Counted from the stretch's first letter, positions 42,733 through 52,467 are shown. The stretch is DNA of 64,000 nucleotides from a sulfur-oxidizing endosymbiont of Gigantopelta aegis (GCF_016097415.1 NZ_JAEHGE010000001.1:974914-1038913), one strand, 5' to 3'. Notes: generated from the sequence alone by a model not told the origin. Numbers and translations are program-made.

Positions 42733-43917
42733 GTGAGTCTGGACGAAACCCTACAAACTGAGCTACAGCACCTCAAACAACAGTCCTTATACCGTCAGCG
42801 CAAAATAAGCGCTGGCCCACAAGCGGTTCATGCATACCACAATGGCCAAAAAGTCCTCAGTTTTTGTAGCAATGACTACCTTGGCCTCGCCAATCACCCC
42901 GATATCGCCAAGGCCTTAAAACAAGGCATTGATGAATATGGCGTAGGCAGTGGTGCCGCTCATCTGGTCAGCGGCCATAGTCGTGCCCATCATGAACTTG
43001 AAGAAGCACTGGCTGAATACACCGGCCGTAGTCGTGCGCTATTATTTTCCACGGGTTATATGGCTAATCTCGGCATCGTCAATGCGCTGATGAATAAAGG
43101 TGATATTGTCTTTCAAGACAAACTGAATCACGCTTCAATGATTGATGCCGCACTGCTTTCAGTATCGTTATCCGGTAGTCAATTGAAACGCTATCCACAC
43201 AATGATTTACCGCGTCTTGAGCAGCAATTAAAAGACGCGAATATTGCTGATCAAACAAGAAAATTAGTCATGTCGGATGCTGTTTTTAGCATGGATGGTG
43301 ATTTAGCCAAGGTCAGTCAATTAAGTCAATTATGTCAGCAAAATGATGCCTGGCTCATGTTGGACGATGCACATGGCTTTGGTGTGCTGGGTAAAACGGG
43401 TGCCGGCACGGCAGAAGAATATGCCTTAGATCAGCAACAATTGCCGATTTATATGGCCACTTTAGGCAAGGCTATGGGCGTTTTTGGTGCTTTTGTTGCC
43501 GGTAGCGATGCCCTGATTGAAACTTTGATTCAAAAATCCAGAGCCTATATTTATACCACTGCCATGCCACCTGCGTTGGCTAAAGCCACACTGATGAGTT
43601 TAAAAATTGCCCAAGAACAAAGCTGGCGCAGAGATAAGTTACAACAGCTGATTAAACAATTCCGTGCGGGTGCAAGCCAATTGGGCTTGTCATTAATGGA
43701 TTCAGCAACGCCTATTCAGCCTATTTTAATTGGCGACAATGAACAAGCCTTAATGATGAGTCAAAAATTACAACAACAGGGTTTTTTAGTCACCGCGATC
43801 CGCCCACCGACAGTCCCCAAAGGCACCGCAAGATTACGTGTTACTCTTTGTGCGGAACATGATGAACAGGATGTTGAACAGCTTTTAGCCGCATTGGAAA
43901 AAATGCAGAAATCATGA
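42733..43917 (+). CDS. bioF: 8-amino-7-oxononanoate synthase
   Basis: A 394-residue PLP enzyme condensing pimeloyl-ACP and alanine. The start is GTG, 8 bp after the bioB stop. SFCSNDYLGLANHP, GVGSGAAHLVSGHS, the Asp motif LMLDDAHGFGVLG and the PLP-lysine region ATLGKAMGVFGAF are present. The stop overlaps the bioH start by four bases (ATGA). Confidence 0.95.
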   Translation: MSLDETLQTELQHLKQQSLYRQRKISAGPQAVHAYHNGQKVLSFCSNDYLGLANHPDIAKALKQGIDEYGVGSGAAHLVSGHSRAHHELEEALAEYTGRSRALLFSTGYMANLGIVNALMNKGDIVFQDKLNHASMIDAALLSVSLSGSQLKRYPHNDLPRLEQQLKDANIADQTRKLVMSDAVFSMDGDLAKVSQLSQLCQQNDAWLMLDDAHGFGVLGKTGAGTAEEYALDQQQLPIYMATLGKAMGVFGAFVAGSDALIETLIQKSRAYIYTTAMPPALAKATLMSLKIAQEQSWRRDKLQQLIKQFRAGASQLGLSLMDSATPIQPILIGDNEQALMMSQKLQQQGFLVTAIRPPTVPKGTARLRVTLCAEHDEQDVEQLLAALEKMQKS

Positions 43918-44747
43918 GCATCCACTACCAACAATGGGGCAATGTCCAAGCCCGTGAACAAATTTTATTAATCCATGGCTGGGGGATGAATAGCGGTGTC
44001 TGGTGTGATATTGCAGAATATCTGGAAGAGTTATTACCGGAACATCTTATTCGTGCTGTTGATTTGCCCGGCTATGGAAAGAGTGCCACACTCTCGCTAC
44101 AAGAATATTCCAGTCAAACACTGGCGCAAAGCATAGAGCCATTACTGGAAAACAAACAAACAACTATTATTGCCTGGTCAATGGGTGCTTTAGTCGCCAT
44201 TGAGATGCTCAATGGCTGTGATAAAAATAGCTGTGATGAAAATAGTCGTAATGAAAATTCAGCTGAAAGTCCTAGCATTGACAATCTTATTCTAGTGGGT
44301 GCGACCCCCAAATTTGTGCAAGATAATGACTGGCCTCATGCTGTCGAAGCCCGAATTTTTGAAGAGTTCAGTCGCGGCTTGGTTAACGATCATCAGGCAA
44401 CCCTCAGACGATTTCTTGCCATACAAGCACTGGGCAGTCGTACCGCAAGAGATGATATCAAAACCTTGCAAGCACAATTGTTTGTTCGTGGTGAACCTGA
44501 TACCAAAGCACTGGAGCAGGGTTTAAATATTTTACTCCGTGAAGATAAACGTCAACCTCTAGCAGCAATTAGACAAATACCCATTAGCCTGATTGCTGGA
44601 GAAAAAGACACTCTGGCTCCCTTTAAAGTTCAGCAACAATTAGCCCTACAGGAAAATATCACCCTTTATAGCATCCCCTCAGCCGGACACGCTCCCTTTA
44701 TCTCACATCCTGAAGCGTTCAAACAAATATTAGCAAAGGTGCTTTAA
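43914..44747 (+). CDS. bioH: Pimeloyl-ACP methyl ester esterase BioH
   Basis: A 277-residue alpha/beta hydrolase that removes the methyl ester from pimeloyl-ACP. LIHGWGMNSGVW forms the oxyanion region. The nucleophile is Ser89 in AWSMGAL, and the catalytic His lies in SAGHAPFISHP. A short low-complexity insertion (KNSCDENSRNENSAES, around residues 101-116) from a repeated GAAAAT-type DNA motif is unusual. bioC, the usual next gene, is not present; the MITE begins directly after the stop codon. Confidence 0.9.
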   Translation: MSIHYQQWGNVQAREQILLIHGWGMNSGVWCDIAEYLEELLPEHLIRAVDLPGYGKSATLSLQEYSSQTLAQSIEPLLENKQTTIIAWSMGALVAIEMLNGCDKNSCDENSRNENSAESPSIDNLILVGATPKFVQDNDWPHAVEARIFEEFSRGLVNDHQATLRRFLAIQALGSRTARDDIKTLQAQLFVRGEPDTKALEQGLNILLREDKRQPLAAIRQIPISLIAGEKDTLAPFKVQQQLALQENITLYSIPSAGHAPFISHPEAFKQILAKVL

Positions 44748-44923
44748 CCTAAAAAAATCAGTTGAATCTACTGCGACCGCCTTATGCACTGAATCTTAAG
44801 GATTTTCCAGAACATTTTGACTTCACCCGTAGAGTGGCTACGAATAAAGCCAAAATAACCTGTAAAACCCTTAATTTTCAGCACCTAAGTCGCTCTCGCT
44901 ACGATTCAACTGATTATTTTAGG
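44748..44923. mobile_element. 176-bp MITE downstream of bioH
   Basis: The left end CCTAAAAAAATCAGTTGAAT and the inverted right end ATTCAACTGATTATTTTAGG pair over 21 bases with one mismatch. TTTAA flanks both sides as a short direct repeat, and the left copy includes the bioH stop codon. There is no coding capacity. It does not match the ends of the other elements in the window. It would also form a hairpin that may end the bio transcript. Confidence 0.75.
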
Positions 44924-44971
44924 TTTAAAGCCACGCATTAGTGGTTGAACAGGCAATCATTGTTATGAAGG

Positions 44972-47900
44972 CTATTTTATTACACAATCCTGATGCTGTG
45001 CGACCTTGCGGAAAGTTTCTTCACCAATAGACAGACAACCTAAAGGCACAACGACGAGAGTCAGCACGGTAGAAACCAAAAGTCCAAACAATAGCGATAC
45101 CGCCATTCCTCCAAAAATAGGATCGGCTAAAATGATAGCAGCCCCCACCATGGTAGATATTGCCGTGATCAATATAGGGCGGGTTCTGGAGATGGCCGAA
45201 TTAATCACTGCATCGTAAAGTGACTGACCGTTATTAATTTGCTGTAACGTCGTGTCAACTAGAAGAATGGAATTACGCACAATAATGCCGGCCAAGGCTA
45301 TCCAACCAATCATGGATGTCGCAGTAAAATCTGTTGAAAACAACCAGTGTCCGGGTGAAATCCCTAGCAGGGTTAATGGAATCGGTGCCATGATCACAAG
45401 GGGAATGAGAAAATTGCCAAATTGCCAGACCACCAACATATAGATGGCTAGCAAGGCAACTCCATAGGCAATCCCCATATCACGAAATGTCTCAAAAGTG
45501 ACTGTCCATTCACCGCCCCATTCAAAACCGGATTGAGCATCGCTTTCCGGTGGTCCGAGGTACTCACCTTTCAGGCTGACACCATCAGGAGTGATATAAT
45601 TTTCCAATAATTTGGACACATCTATTTGTGCATAGACAGGAGCCGCCAAGCGCCCTGTGGCATCTGCGACCACATACTCTATTGGGCGTAGATCTTTACG
45701 GATAACGAACGACTCACGCACCTCTTCAACAAATTTTCCCAGTTGCCCAAGGGGTACGGTCGTGCCCGCAGGAGTCATTATCGGGAGGCTATTCAGGTTG
45801 TTTAAATCCGCTCTCATTGATAAGGGAACTTGCAACAATATGCGCGTGGGCTCTTCAAGACCTTTTTCTTTAAGGTCACTGACTTTGAACATTCCCATCG
45901 CCATCGCCAGGTTTTGATTGATACTCTTAATGGAAATGCCATTTAATGCTGCCTTTGTAGTGTTAATATCAAAACGCCAGATGGTCATTGGTTCGCGCAT
46001 CATGGTTTCTGCTTCACCAACCATTTTAGATTGGTCGAAGATTTTTTTCAGATCCTGTGCAACTTGTTTACGGGTGGCGGCATCAGGGCCGTGTACTTCT
46101 GCCACTACGGTTTGTAAAACAGGTGGGCCTGGTGGCATTTCAACCACAGTAACACCCGATCCGTTTTTTGCCCTGATCCCCGATGCCTCAATAATCGGCT
46201 CGATCAGTTTACGTACGTCCATTGCTATTTCATGACTCGTTCGGCTACGCGCCTTCTTATCGAGTAAAGTAACTTGGATTTGCCCCTGCCACGGAAACAT
46301 ACGGAGATAATAGTGACGTACCAGACCATTAAAATCGAAAGGGATTGCGGTGCCTGAATAGGTTTGTACGGAAATTACTTCAGGGACTATACGAATGATT
46401 TGTGCTAATTCTTCGGTAAAACTTGCCGTTTCGGGTAACGCCGTACCGGCAGGCATATTAACGACTACTTGAAATTCTGACTTGTTATCATAAGGCAACA
46501 TTTTTACGGTCACATGGGTGGAATAAAAAAGCCAGGCTGATGCAATGAAGCTGAGCAGTAGGAACAAAAGAAATAAACGCCCCTTGCTTCGCTGCTTCCA
46601 GAGAATGCCAAAAGTGTGTTCGTGAATCCCCGAAATCTTTTTGTCAATCGCTTTATCACGCTTTGCCATAGCCTTGAGTTGAGGCATGCTGGGTATAATG
46701 CGCATGGCCATCCAAGGGGCAAAAACCAGAGCGACAAACAGTGAAAACAACATGGCAACAGAACCCAGTGCTGGAATAGGCTCCATATAAGGACCCATCA
46801 TGCCACTGACAAAGCCCATGGGAGCCAGTGCAGCAACAATACAAAAGCTGGCCAGTATCGTTGGGTTGCCAACCTCTCGTACGGCATCAATAGCAATTGC
46901 CGTGGATGGCGTACCCGCTATCAACCAGCGACGGTACATATTGTCAATAATAACAATGGCATTATCAACTAGAAAACCAATAGAAAAGATAAGCGCAAAA
47001 AGCGACACCCTGTTAATACTGTAATCCATTAGAAGGCCCGAAAAAATCGTGACAGTCAGCACTAATGGCACAGTCATAAACACCACGACAGAGGGTTTGA
47101 AGCCCATCGTAAACCATACTAGGAGCATTACCATTACAGAGGCTATCATCAAGTCGCTAAGCAGACCGTTGACCTTGTCGCTGGCACTTTTTCCATAATC
47201 ACGAGTATATTCTATGTGCACATTATCAGGGATCAATACACCTTTGAGGCTTTCTACCTTATCCCGTATCGCCTGTACGACTTCAACCCCATTGGAACCT
47301 TCATGTTTGGCGATAGCAAGGGTCACAGCTTGAGCATTGTCAACAGGAGCGCCTGAATATGCAGGGCCACTGGAGAATGATACCATCTGGGAAGTCTGTT
47401 CCGGGCCAATGGTCACTTTGGCCACATCTCTCATAAAGATTGGATGTCCTTTATGCAAGCCGACCACTAATTGACGTACATCATTGGCGCTGCGCAGGAA
47501 AGCGCCTGTTTCGACATAAGCAAATAGATCCCCTCGCTCATTGAAACCGACAGTTTGTTGGTTGTTGAAACCCTGAATAACCTGAGCAATCTGCCCCATA
47601 CTCAAACCGTATCCCACTAGGCGCTCGGGTGTAATATCAATGCGTAACTCGCGTGCACGCCCCCCTGATATAAATGAATTACCCGTTTGGGGGATCTGCT
47701 TTAAACGTTGTTCAAGTGTGGTTGCCAATGCTCGCAGGGTAGAATCATCAAGCTCCCTGGACCACAGGGTCATCGTCACCACAGGCACATCATCAATGCC
47801 TTTAGGTTTCATCATTGCTGGTTTTGCACCGGGTGGTAGTTTGTCCGTATTGGCTTGCAATTTCGCCATCGTACGTATTAGAGCAGATTCCATATCCTCA

Positions 47901-48286
47901 CCCACCTTATATTGCAGGGTGATCATGCCCATTTCTTTATCACTGGCGGAGTAGACGTGTTTGATATCGTTGATTTCACTTAGTACACGTTCTTGTGGTG
48001 CAATCAATAATTCTGAAACTTGCTGTATAGTGGCTCCAGGCATCTGGTAAAAAATATCAATCATGGGGACAGATATTTCAGGATCCTCTTGACGGGGAGT
48101 GGCAAACAGACCGTAGATTCCTAATAACAACATGACGATATAGAGTAAGGGTGATAGGGGTGAATGTATAAAGGTTTCACACAATACACCTGCCGCGCCT
48201 TGTTTGTTGTTATTTAGTTGAGCATCAGATTCTTTTTGTAGTTTATTTTTAGTATCACTTTGCTGAGATTGTTTTGATGTACTCAT
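44972..48286 (-). CDS. Efflux RND transporter permease subunit
   Basis: A 1104-residue inner-membrane proton-driven pump of the AcrB superfamily. It has twelve membrane segments in the 1 + 5 + 1 + 5 pattern with two large periplasmic loops. The first loop starts FATPRQEDPEISVPMIDIFY, a signature of a branch of HAE1-type pumps. In the fourth helix the motif is GFLVDNAIVIID, so the second Asp of the AcrB pair is Asn, a variant I recall in other RND branches. The N-terminal 35 residues are polar and low-complexity. It follows its adaptor gene by 89 bp. The substrate is unknown. Confidence 0.93.
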   Translation of the reverse strand: MSTSKQSQQSDTKNKLQKESDAQLNNNKQGAAGVLCETFIHSPLSPLLYIVMLLLGIYGLFATPRQEDPEISVPMIDIFYQMPGATIQQVSELLIAPQERVLSEINDIKHVYSASDKEMGMITLQYKVGEDMESALIRTMAKLQANTDKLPPGAKPAMMKPKGIDDVPVVTMTLWSRELDDSTLRALATTLEQRLKQIPQTGNSFISGGRARELRIDITPERLVGYGLSMGQIAQVIQGFNNQQTVGFNERGDLFAYVETGAFLRSANDVRQLVVGLHKGHPIFMRDVAKVTIGPEQTSQMVSFSSGPAYSGAPVDNAQAVTLAIAKHEGSNGVEVVQAIRDKVESLKGVLIPDNVHIEYTRDYGKSASDKVNGLLSDLMIASVMVMLLVWFTMGFKPSVVVFMTVPLVLTVTIFSGLLMDYSINRVSLFALIFSIGFLVDNAIVIIDNMYRRWLIAGTPSTAIAIDAVREVGNPTILASFCIVAALAPMGFVSGMMGPYMEPIPALGSVAMLFSLFVALVFAPWMAMRIIPSMPQLKAMAKRDKAIDKKISGIHEHTFGILWKQRSKGRLFLLFLLLSFIASAWLFYSTHVTVKMLPYDNKSEFQVVVNMPAGTALPETASFTEELAQIIRIVPEVISVQTYSGTAIPFDFNGLVRHYYLRMFPWQGQIQVTLLDKKARSRTSHEIAMDVRKLIEPIIEASGIRAKNGSGVTVVEMPPGPPVLQTVVAEVHGPDAATRKQVAQDLKKIFDQSKMVGEAETMMREPMTIWRFDINTTKAALNGISIKSINQNLAMAMGMFKVSDLKEKGLEEPTRILLQVPLSMRADLNNLNSLPIMTPAGTTVPLGQLGKFVEEVRESFVIRKDLRPIEYVVADATGRLAAPVYAQIDVSKLLENYITPDGVSLKGEYLGPPESDAQSGFEWGGEWTVTFETFRDMGIAYGVALLAIYMLVVWQFGNFLIPLVIMAPIPLTLLGISPGHWLFSTDFTATSMIGWIALAGIIVRNSILLVDTTLQQINNGQSLYDAVINSAISRTRPILITAISTMVGAAIILADPIFGGMAVSLLFGLLVSTVLTLVVVPLGCLSIGEETFRKVAQHQDCVIK

Positions 48287-48375
48287 AGCGGTAGTTATCC
48301 CATCAGGAAGAGCATATTGTAAAAAGGGTCATTTTCTATTAATCGAGGTTTTGGCACGCAACCCCCGATGAATCG

Positions 48376-49509
48376 TTAACGTGAAATATGTGTATTAGGG
48401 CCTGGCTGAGTAACAATCCTGTCTCCGGCCTTAATACCGGAAATGACACTGACCATGCCATTTAAGGGCATTTCATCAACGCGAATCAAACGCAATTTAA
48501 GACTGCCATTCTCTCGCACCTGAAATACTGCGGGCAAGCTACCACGCCATACGATGGCAGATTTTGGAATTGCCGGTAAAGCTGAATGTTTGCTTCCCGG
48601 ATCGGCTAAAATAATCTCGGCATACATCCCCGAATGTGCTTCAATACCAGCGGGTAGAGCGAATTTTACGGTGGTCGTATGGCCGCCAGAATCCGCCATG
48701 GGGAAGATACGCTCAACGACTACAGGTACTAGATTTGTTTCGCCGTCTAGCTGTGCCTGCGCCTTGCTGCCAACCTTAATGACCTTGAGTAAACGCGAGG
48801 GTACATCCACACGAATCTGTAAACGGGTGATATCGGCAAAGTTGATCAAAGGCATACCCGGTTGAACAATATCACCTTCTACTACCATCTTGTTTACAAT
48901 CACACCATCAAAAGGCGCATAACTGATGGTATTTTTCAGTGATTCATCAAGTTCGCGTATTGCTGCTTGTGCCTGCTGTACGCTATTGCTCGCGGTTTCG
49001 ATGCCGACACTACGGGCATAGAGGCTAGAGTTTCGTTCTACGCGCTGATTTCCCTGTCCCATCATAGAACGCATTGGATCGGAGAAGGTGCTGAAGAGGT
49101 CAGGGGCACCACCCAGTAGTTGGTTTCCCTGGGAATTAGGATTGACACGTTCTAGGTTATATTGCACTTGCGCATTACGATAAGCAGCTTCGGCGCTCGC
49201 CAACTGCGACATAGCTTGTTGACGCTTTGCAATGAGACTTTTCATATTCAGGGAGACCAGGATCGCGCCGTTCTTGAAAGCATCACCCTCCGAACCCGCA
49301 ACGAAGTTAACATCGCCTGGCATTTGTGCTGTGAAGTTGACGATTTTCTCTGGAACGACACTTCCACCCAAACGCACAATAGCTGCTAGGCTATTGCTGG
49401 ATACCGTGTAGATCTCAGCTTGATCAATTTTCCCTGCAGGTTCGGATGCTAAGGCGCTGGATAGAAAAATAATGCCTGTACAGGCAATTGAGGTTAAAAA
49501 AAGTTTCAT
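48376..49509 (-). CDS. Efflux RND transporter periplasmic adaptor subunit
   Basis: A 377-residue membrane-fusion protein. A signal peptide (MKLFLTSIACTGIIFLSSALA) is followed by a lipoyl-type half (VVPEKIVNFTAQMPGDVNFV, described at about 52-72), a short coiled hairpin (QAMSQLASAEAAYRNAQVQY), the second lipoyl half (NTISYAPFDGVIVNKMVVEGD) and a beta-barrel domain. It connects the RND permease downstream with an outer-membrane channel not encoded here. Confidence 0.92.
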   Translation of the reverse strand: MKLFLTSIACTGIIFLSSALASEPAGKIDQAEIYTVSSNSLAAIVRLGGSVVPEKIVNFTAQMPGDVNFVAGSEGDAFKNGAILVSLNMKSLIAKRQQAMSQLASAEAAYRNAQVQYNLERVNPNSQGNQLLGGAPDLFSTFSDPMRSMMGQGNQRVERNSSLYARSVGIETASNSVQQAQAAIRELDESLKNTISYAPFDGVIVNKMVVEGDIVQPGMPLINFADITRLQIRVDVPSRLLKVIKVGSKAQAQLDGETNLVPVVVERIFPMADSGGHTTTVKFALPAGIEAHSGMYAEIILADPGSKHSALPAIPKSAIVWRGSLPAVFQVRENGSLKLRLIRVDEMPLNGMVSVISGIKAGDRIVTQPGPNTHISR

Positions 49510-49610
49510 ATGACGACGCCTTGTTATCTAGGGGCTTTAATGTTTTATTATTTATCAGTAATTATAGAGTCTACTGGCAGAATTTCACCTATTAGTGCTT
49601 GTTGGATTGC

Positions 49611-50027
49611 TCAAGGCGTAGAAAAAGCGTGTTTTACGCTGCCTTTAACAGGGCGAGATAAGAAGGTTTTCATGAGTAACTTCAATGAAAAGGGCTCCAC
49701 TCTATTCCAAGGCAAAAGTGAGACTAACCGAGCCATTGTGCAATAGCCGAAGATAACCTGAGCCCAAGTACCAATACAGGGTATCCAAAATAGTATTTGC
49801 ATTGGTGCAGGCAAGGAAATAATGAGTAATAGGAGATAGCCTATTCGAACCTGTACTGGAAAACTGGTGATGTTACGCTCATTAAATAGGAAATGAATCA
49901 ACTGTATTATCGTCAGGCCGATGGCGAGAACAAAACCCGTGGGCTCACCTAAAATACCTAGAGTCAGCAATATCACGGTTACTAACCAATATCGCCAGCC
50001 AAGATCATTATAATCAATCATAAACAT
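49611..50027 (-). CDS. Multi-pass membrane protein of the RND operon
   Basis: A 138-residue protein with three or four hydrophobic segments (YWLVTVILLTLGILG, FVLAIGLTIIQLIHFLF, IGYLLLLIISLPAPMQILFW). A conserved-looking basic C-terminal part (ARLVSLLPWNRVEPFSLKLL) follows. Similar small proteins accompany TetR-RND loci in other gammaproteobacteria. I know no function. It lies between the regulator and the adaptor gene on the same strand. Confidence 0.7.
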   Translation of the reverse strand: MFMIDYNDLGWRYWLVTVILLTLGILGEPTGFVLAIGLTIIQLIHFLFNERNITSFPVQVRIGYLLLLIISLPAPMQILFWIPCIGTWAQVIFGYCTMARLVSLLPWNRVEPFSLKLLMKTFLSRPVKGSVKHAFSTP

Positions 50028-50083
50028 TACATTACTCCACTAAATTGTTACTAAAACGTGTATTCATTTTTAAAAAATGGGCT

Positions 50084-50683
50084 TCACTGAATAGCCACTG
50101 ATCGCCACGCACATTTCCAAACCTCTTCTAATTTATCCATTAATGAATAGTTCAAGACACCATCCAAGCGTAAATAAATCATACGCAGTGCGCCCCCGTA
50201 AAGTGATGACGCGGCAATGAGATCATCCATTGGATAAAATTCACCTTTGTCGACTCCTAAAACAACAAATTCACGCATTTTTTGAAAAGGTTTGGATGAG
50301 CAGATAGGACGCTTGCCCGGCAAAAATTCTTTATGTTTTGCATACAGGATAAATTCCATCACCTCAGGCTCTGTTTCTGTGAGATGAAACAATAACTCTA
50401 TGACTGCACGGCAACGTAGTTTTGATGTTGGATGCTTTTGTTCAATCTCATCCAGTGAACTATTCATCCGTTCTAACAAGTTTTCATACAAAGCGCTGGC
50501 AATGCCTTCTTTGTCTTTGAAGTGATGATAAATTGAGCCTGTGCTACAACCAGAAGAGTGAACAATATCAGGTATTGAGGTGTTGAAATATCCCTGTTTT
50601 GTAAATAAATGCAAGGCTGTATGAATGACTTGATCATAGACTGTATTATGGGCTTGATTTGTTTTCTTAGCGGATTTATGCAT
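50084..50683 (-). CDS. TetR/AcrR family transcriptional regulator
   Basis: A 199-residue regulator. The N-terminal HTH is typical: VIHTALHLFTKQGYFNTSIPDIVHSSGCSTGSIYHHFKDKEGIA, given here for residues 20-63. The C-terminal ligand domain contains ELLFHLTETEPEVMEFILYA. It is the first gene of the operon with the membrane protein, adaptor and RND permease, and probably represses it. A palindromic operator was not identified in the start region. Confidence 0.92.
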   Translation of the reverse strand: MHKSAKKTNQAHNTVYDQVIHTALHLFTKQGYFNTSIPDIVHSSGCSTGSIYHHFKDKEGIASALYENLLERMNSSLDEIEQKHPTSKLRCRAVIELLFHLTETEPEVMEFILYAKHKEFLPGKRPICSSKPFQKMREFVVLGVDKGEFYPMDDLIAASSLYGGALRMIYLRLDGVLNYSLMDKLEEVWKCAWRSVAIQ

Positions 50684-50839
50684 AAGAATAATATAAAACG
50701 AACGTTCATTCTAGTCAATGTTTTTTAAAAGATTGTTTGTTGTTGAAGCCTTTACTAAAGCACAAATCAGAGCGTCCTTCAATCCGTCAGCTCAGGACCT
50801 GCGCCCTTTATTTTCCACCCTAAATCATCTTTCAAATTG

Positions 50840-51205
50840 ACTGAGTTTCTTTATGGCCAACAAACAGGTAGAAAAACTCAATTCATCTCATATCATGTTC
50901 TGGATGACTTTGATTGTGGTGTGACTGATTTAAATCAGTTCCTGATTAAATATGCCTTACAAAACCAAAGCGCTAATAGTGCCAACACCTATGTCGCTTG
51001 TGAGAATGGTTAAGTGATTGGATTTTATACTTTAGTGGTTGGTTCACTGTTACATGCCGCTGATATTACTGGAATGTGCGCTTTATTAGTTCATGCAAAA
51101 GATGATGTTGCCAGATAGTGGTATCAACAATTTAATTTTGATGAAAGCCTAACTGATCCATTACACCTTTATTTGCTACTTAAAGAGGTTAAAAATCTTC
51201 TTTGA
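50840..51205 (+). pseudogene. GNAT toxin (TacT-like) remnant with stops and internal deletion
   Basis: A single frame reads FISYHVLDDFDCGVTDLNQF and LIKYALQNQSANSANTYVAC, then TAA at 51011-51013, then VIGFYTLVVGSLLHA. The acetyl-CoA-binding middle is missing. The C-terminal GMCALLVHAKDDVAR follows with TAG, then WYQQFNFDESLTDPLHLYLL to TGA at 51203. These are the hallmarks of TacT/AtaT-type acetyltransferase toxins of type II toxin-antitoxin pairs. No DUF1778 antitoxin gene is seen upstream. The whole 50684-51313 gap holds nothing else. Confidence 0.75.
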
Positions 51206-51313
51206 TATAATATTTCATCATAATAGTGTTATTATTATTCATGAGCTATTTTATCTTGACGCAGCAATTTTGATGTCTGTTCATGTTGCGTTTAATTGTA
51301 AGGAGAAGCTGCC

Positions 51314-52372
51314 ATGAAACTTATAAATATTAATAAAACACTCATTATTTTTTATATTGGGATTGCATCAATCAGTGTTTTTTCAAGTCGTTTTGTGCTG
51401 GCCACAATTGTTGACTCTGCTTCTCTATCCTCTACAGGTGCAATAACTTTAGAGTCACAGAATTTTATATTAAAATCCAAAAAGGATATTCCCCGTGCTC
51501 TGTGGTTGGCTAAAAGTGCCCTGAAGGCCGGACAGTTTGAAAATGTCATAACAATCACAAAACAGATCATTGACAAAGAGGCCGAGAATATAGAAGCACT
51601 GGCTTTTATGACTGTGGCATATTATGCTCTGAATGATGAAACACATTATCTGCAGGGTGTTAAGCAACTAAATCTGCTGGCTCCTGAATCAGCCACTTTA
51701 CATCTTGCATTGGCTACTCTATATCAGCAACAAGGGCACATAGATAAAGCGTCCAATCTGTATAAAAAAATTCTGCAAAAAAGAGCATTGGATGATCAGT
51801 CTTTTCTCAATGCTAGTTTTGCACTCTGTCAGATAGACTTAAATAACAAAGCCTATGAACAGGTTATACAGCGTGCCACTATTATTATCCAGGCCTATCC
51901 TCCTTTGCCTCAGGGATATAAATTTTTGGCCATAGCATATAATCAGCAGGCTAAGCCTGAACAATCGTTAAAAACCTATAAGAGATTGTTGGAAGTTAAT
52001 CCCAATATCCCCCTTCCATATCAGGAACTGGCTCTATTATATGTCGATCAATTTAAGGACTTGGAACAAGCGATACAGTATGCCAAACTTGCAGTACAAA
52101 AATTCCCTAAGGATCCTAAAAGCCACGATGTCCTAGGCTGGGTTTATTATAACCAACAAAAATTTACTGCAGCATTGCGGCACTTCAGCAAAGCGATACA
52201 GCAAAACGCCAGTATGCCTGATTATTTCTATCATACGGGGCTGGCAAATCAGAAAATGGGTAATAATAGTGATGCACAATCAGCATTTCAGCATTCTCTT
52301 CTACTATCCAAAGGAAAAGCATCACCTGCCTTTGTTAATGAACTTAAAAAGCGAATTCAGCAAACCAGATAA
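51314..52372 (+). CDS. TPR-repeat protein with N-terminal signal or anchor
   Basis: A 352-residue protein with a hydrophobic N-terminus (about residues 8-30) and at least seven TPR units, for example ALWLAKSALKAGQFENVITI, PLPQGYKFLAIAYNQQAKPE and DVLGWVYYNQQKFTAALRHF. The likely location is the periplasm. PEP-CTERM and polysaccharide-export organisms often carry such TPR proteins near sorting genes, and a PEP-CTERM protein is convergent here. The exact role is unknown. AAGGAG precedes the ATG. Confidence 0.85.
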   Translation: MKLININKTLIIFYIGIASISVFSSRFVLATIVDSASLSSTGAITLESQNFILKSKKDIPRALWLAKSALKAGQFENVITITKQIIDKEAENIEALAFMTVAYYALNDETHYLQGVKQLNLLAPESATLHLALATLYQQQGHIDKASNLYKKILQKRALDDQSFLNASFALCQIDLNNKAYEQVIQRATIIIQAYPPLPQGYKFLAIAYNQQAKPEQSLKTYKRLLEVNPNIPLPYQELALLYVDQFKDLEQAIQYAKLAVQKFPKDPKSHDVLGWVYYNQQKFTAALRHFSKAIQQNASMPDYFYHTGLANQKMGNNSDAQSAFQHSLLLSKGKASPAFVNELKKRIQQTR

Positions 52373-52374
52373 AT

Positions 52375-52415
52375 AAAAAAGGTCTCCTGAACTTATCAGG
52401 AGACCTTTTCCCTTT
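52375..52415. terminator. Bidirectional rho-independent terminator
   Basis: AAAAAAGGTCTCCTGA pairs with TCAGGAGACCTTTT around a short loop. There are A residues before and T residues after the stem, so it serves both the TPR gene (+) and the PEP-CTERM gene (-). Confidence 0.85.
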
Positions 52416-52467
52416 CTTTATTGGTGATGAGCACCTGTTTTACCAGAGCCCCCATGTATGCCAGAAC

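Noticed and set aside
45006-46235. Several plus-strand open frames inside the RND permease gene
   Set aside because: Shadows of a complete, well-conserved minus-strand gene.
44972-48286. Asp-to-Asn change in the fourth-helix Asp pair of the RND pump as a sign of inactivity
   Set aside because: The motif VDNAIV is, to my knowledge, found in other functional RND branches, so it is not evidence of loss.
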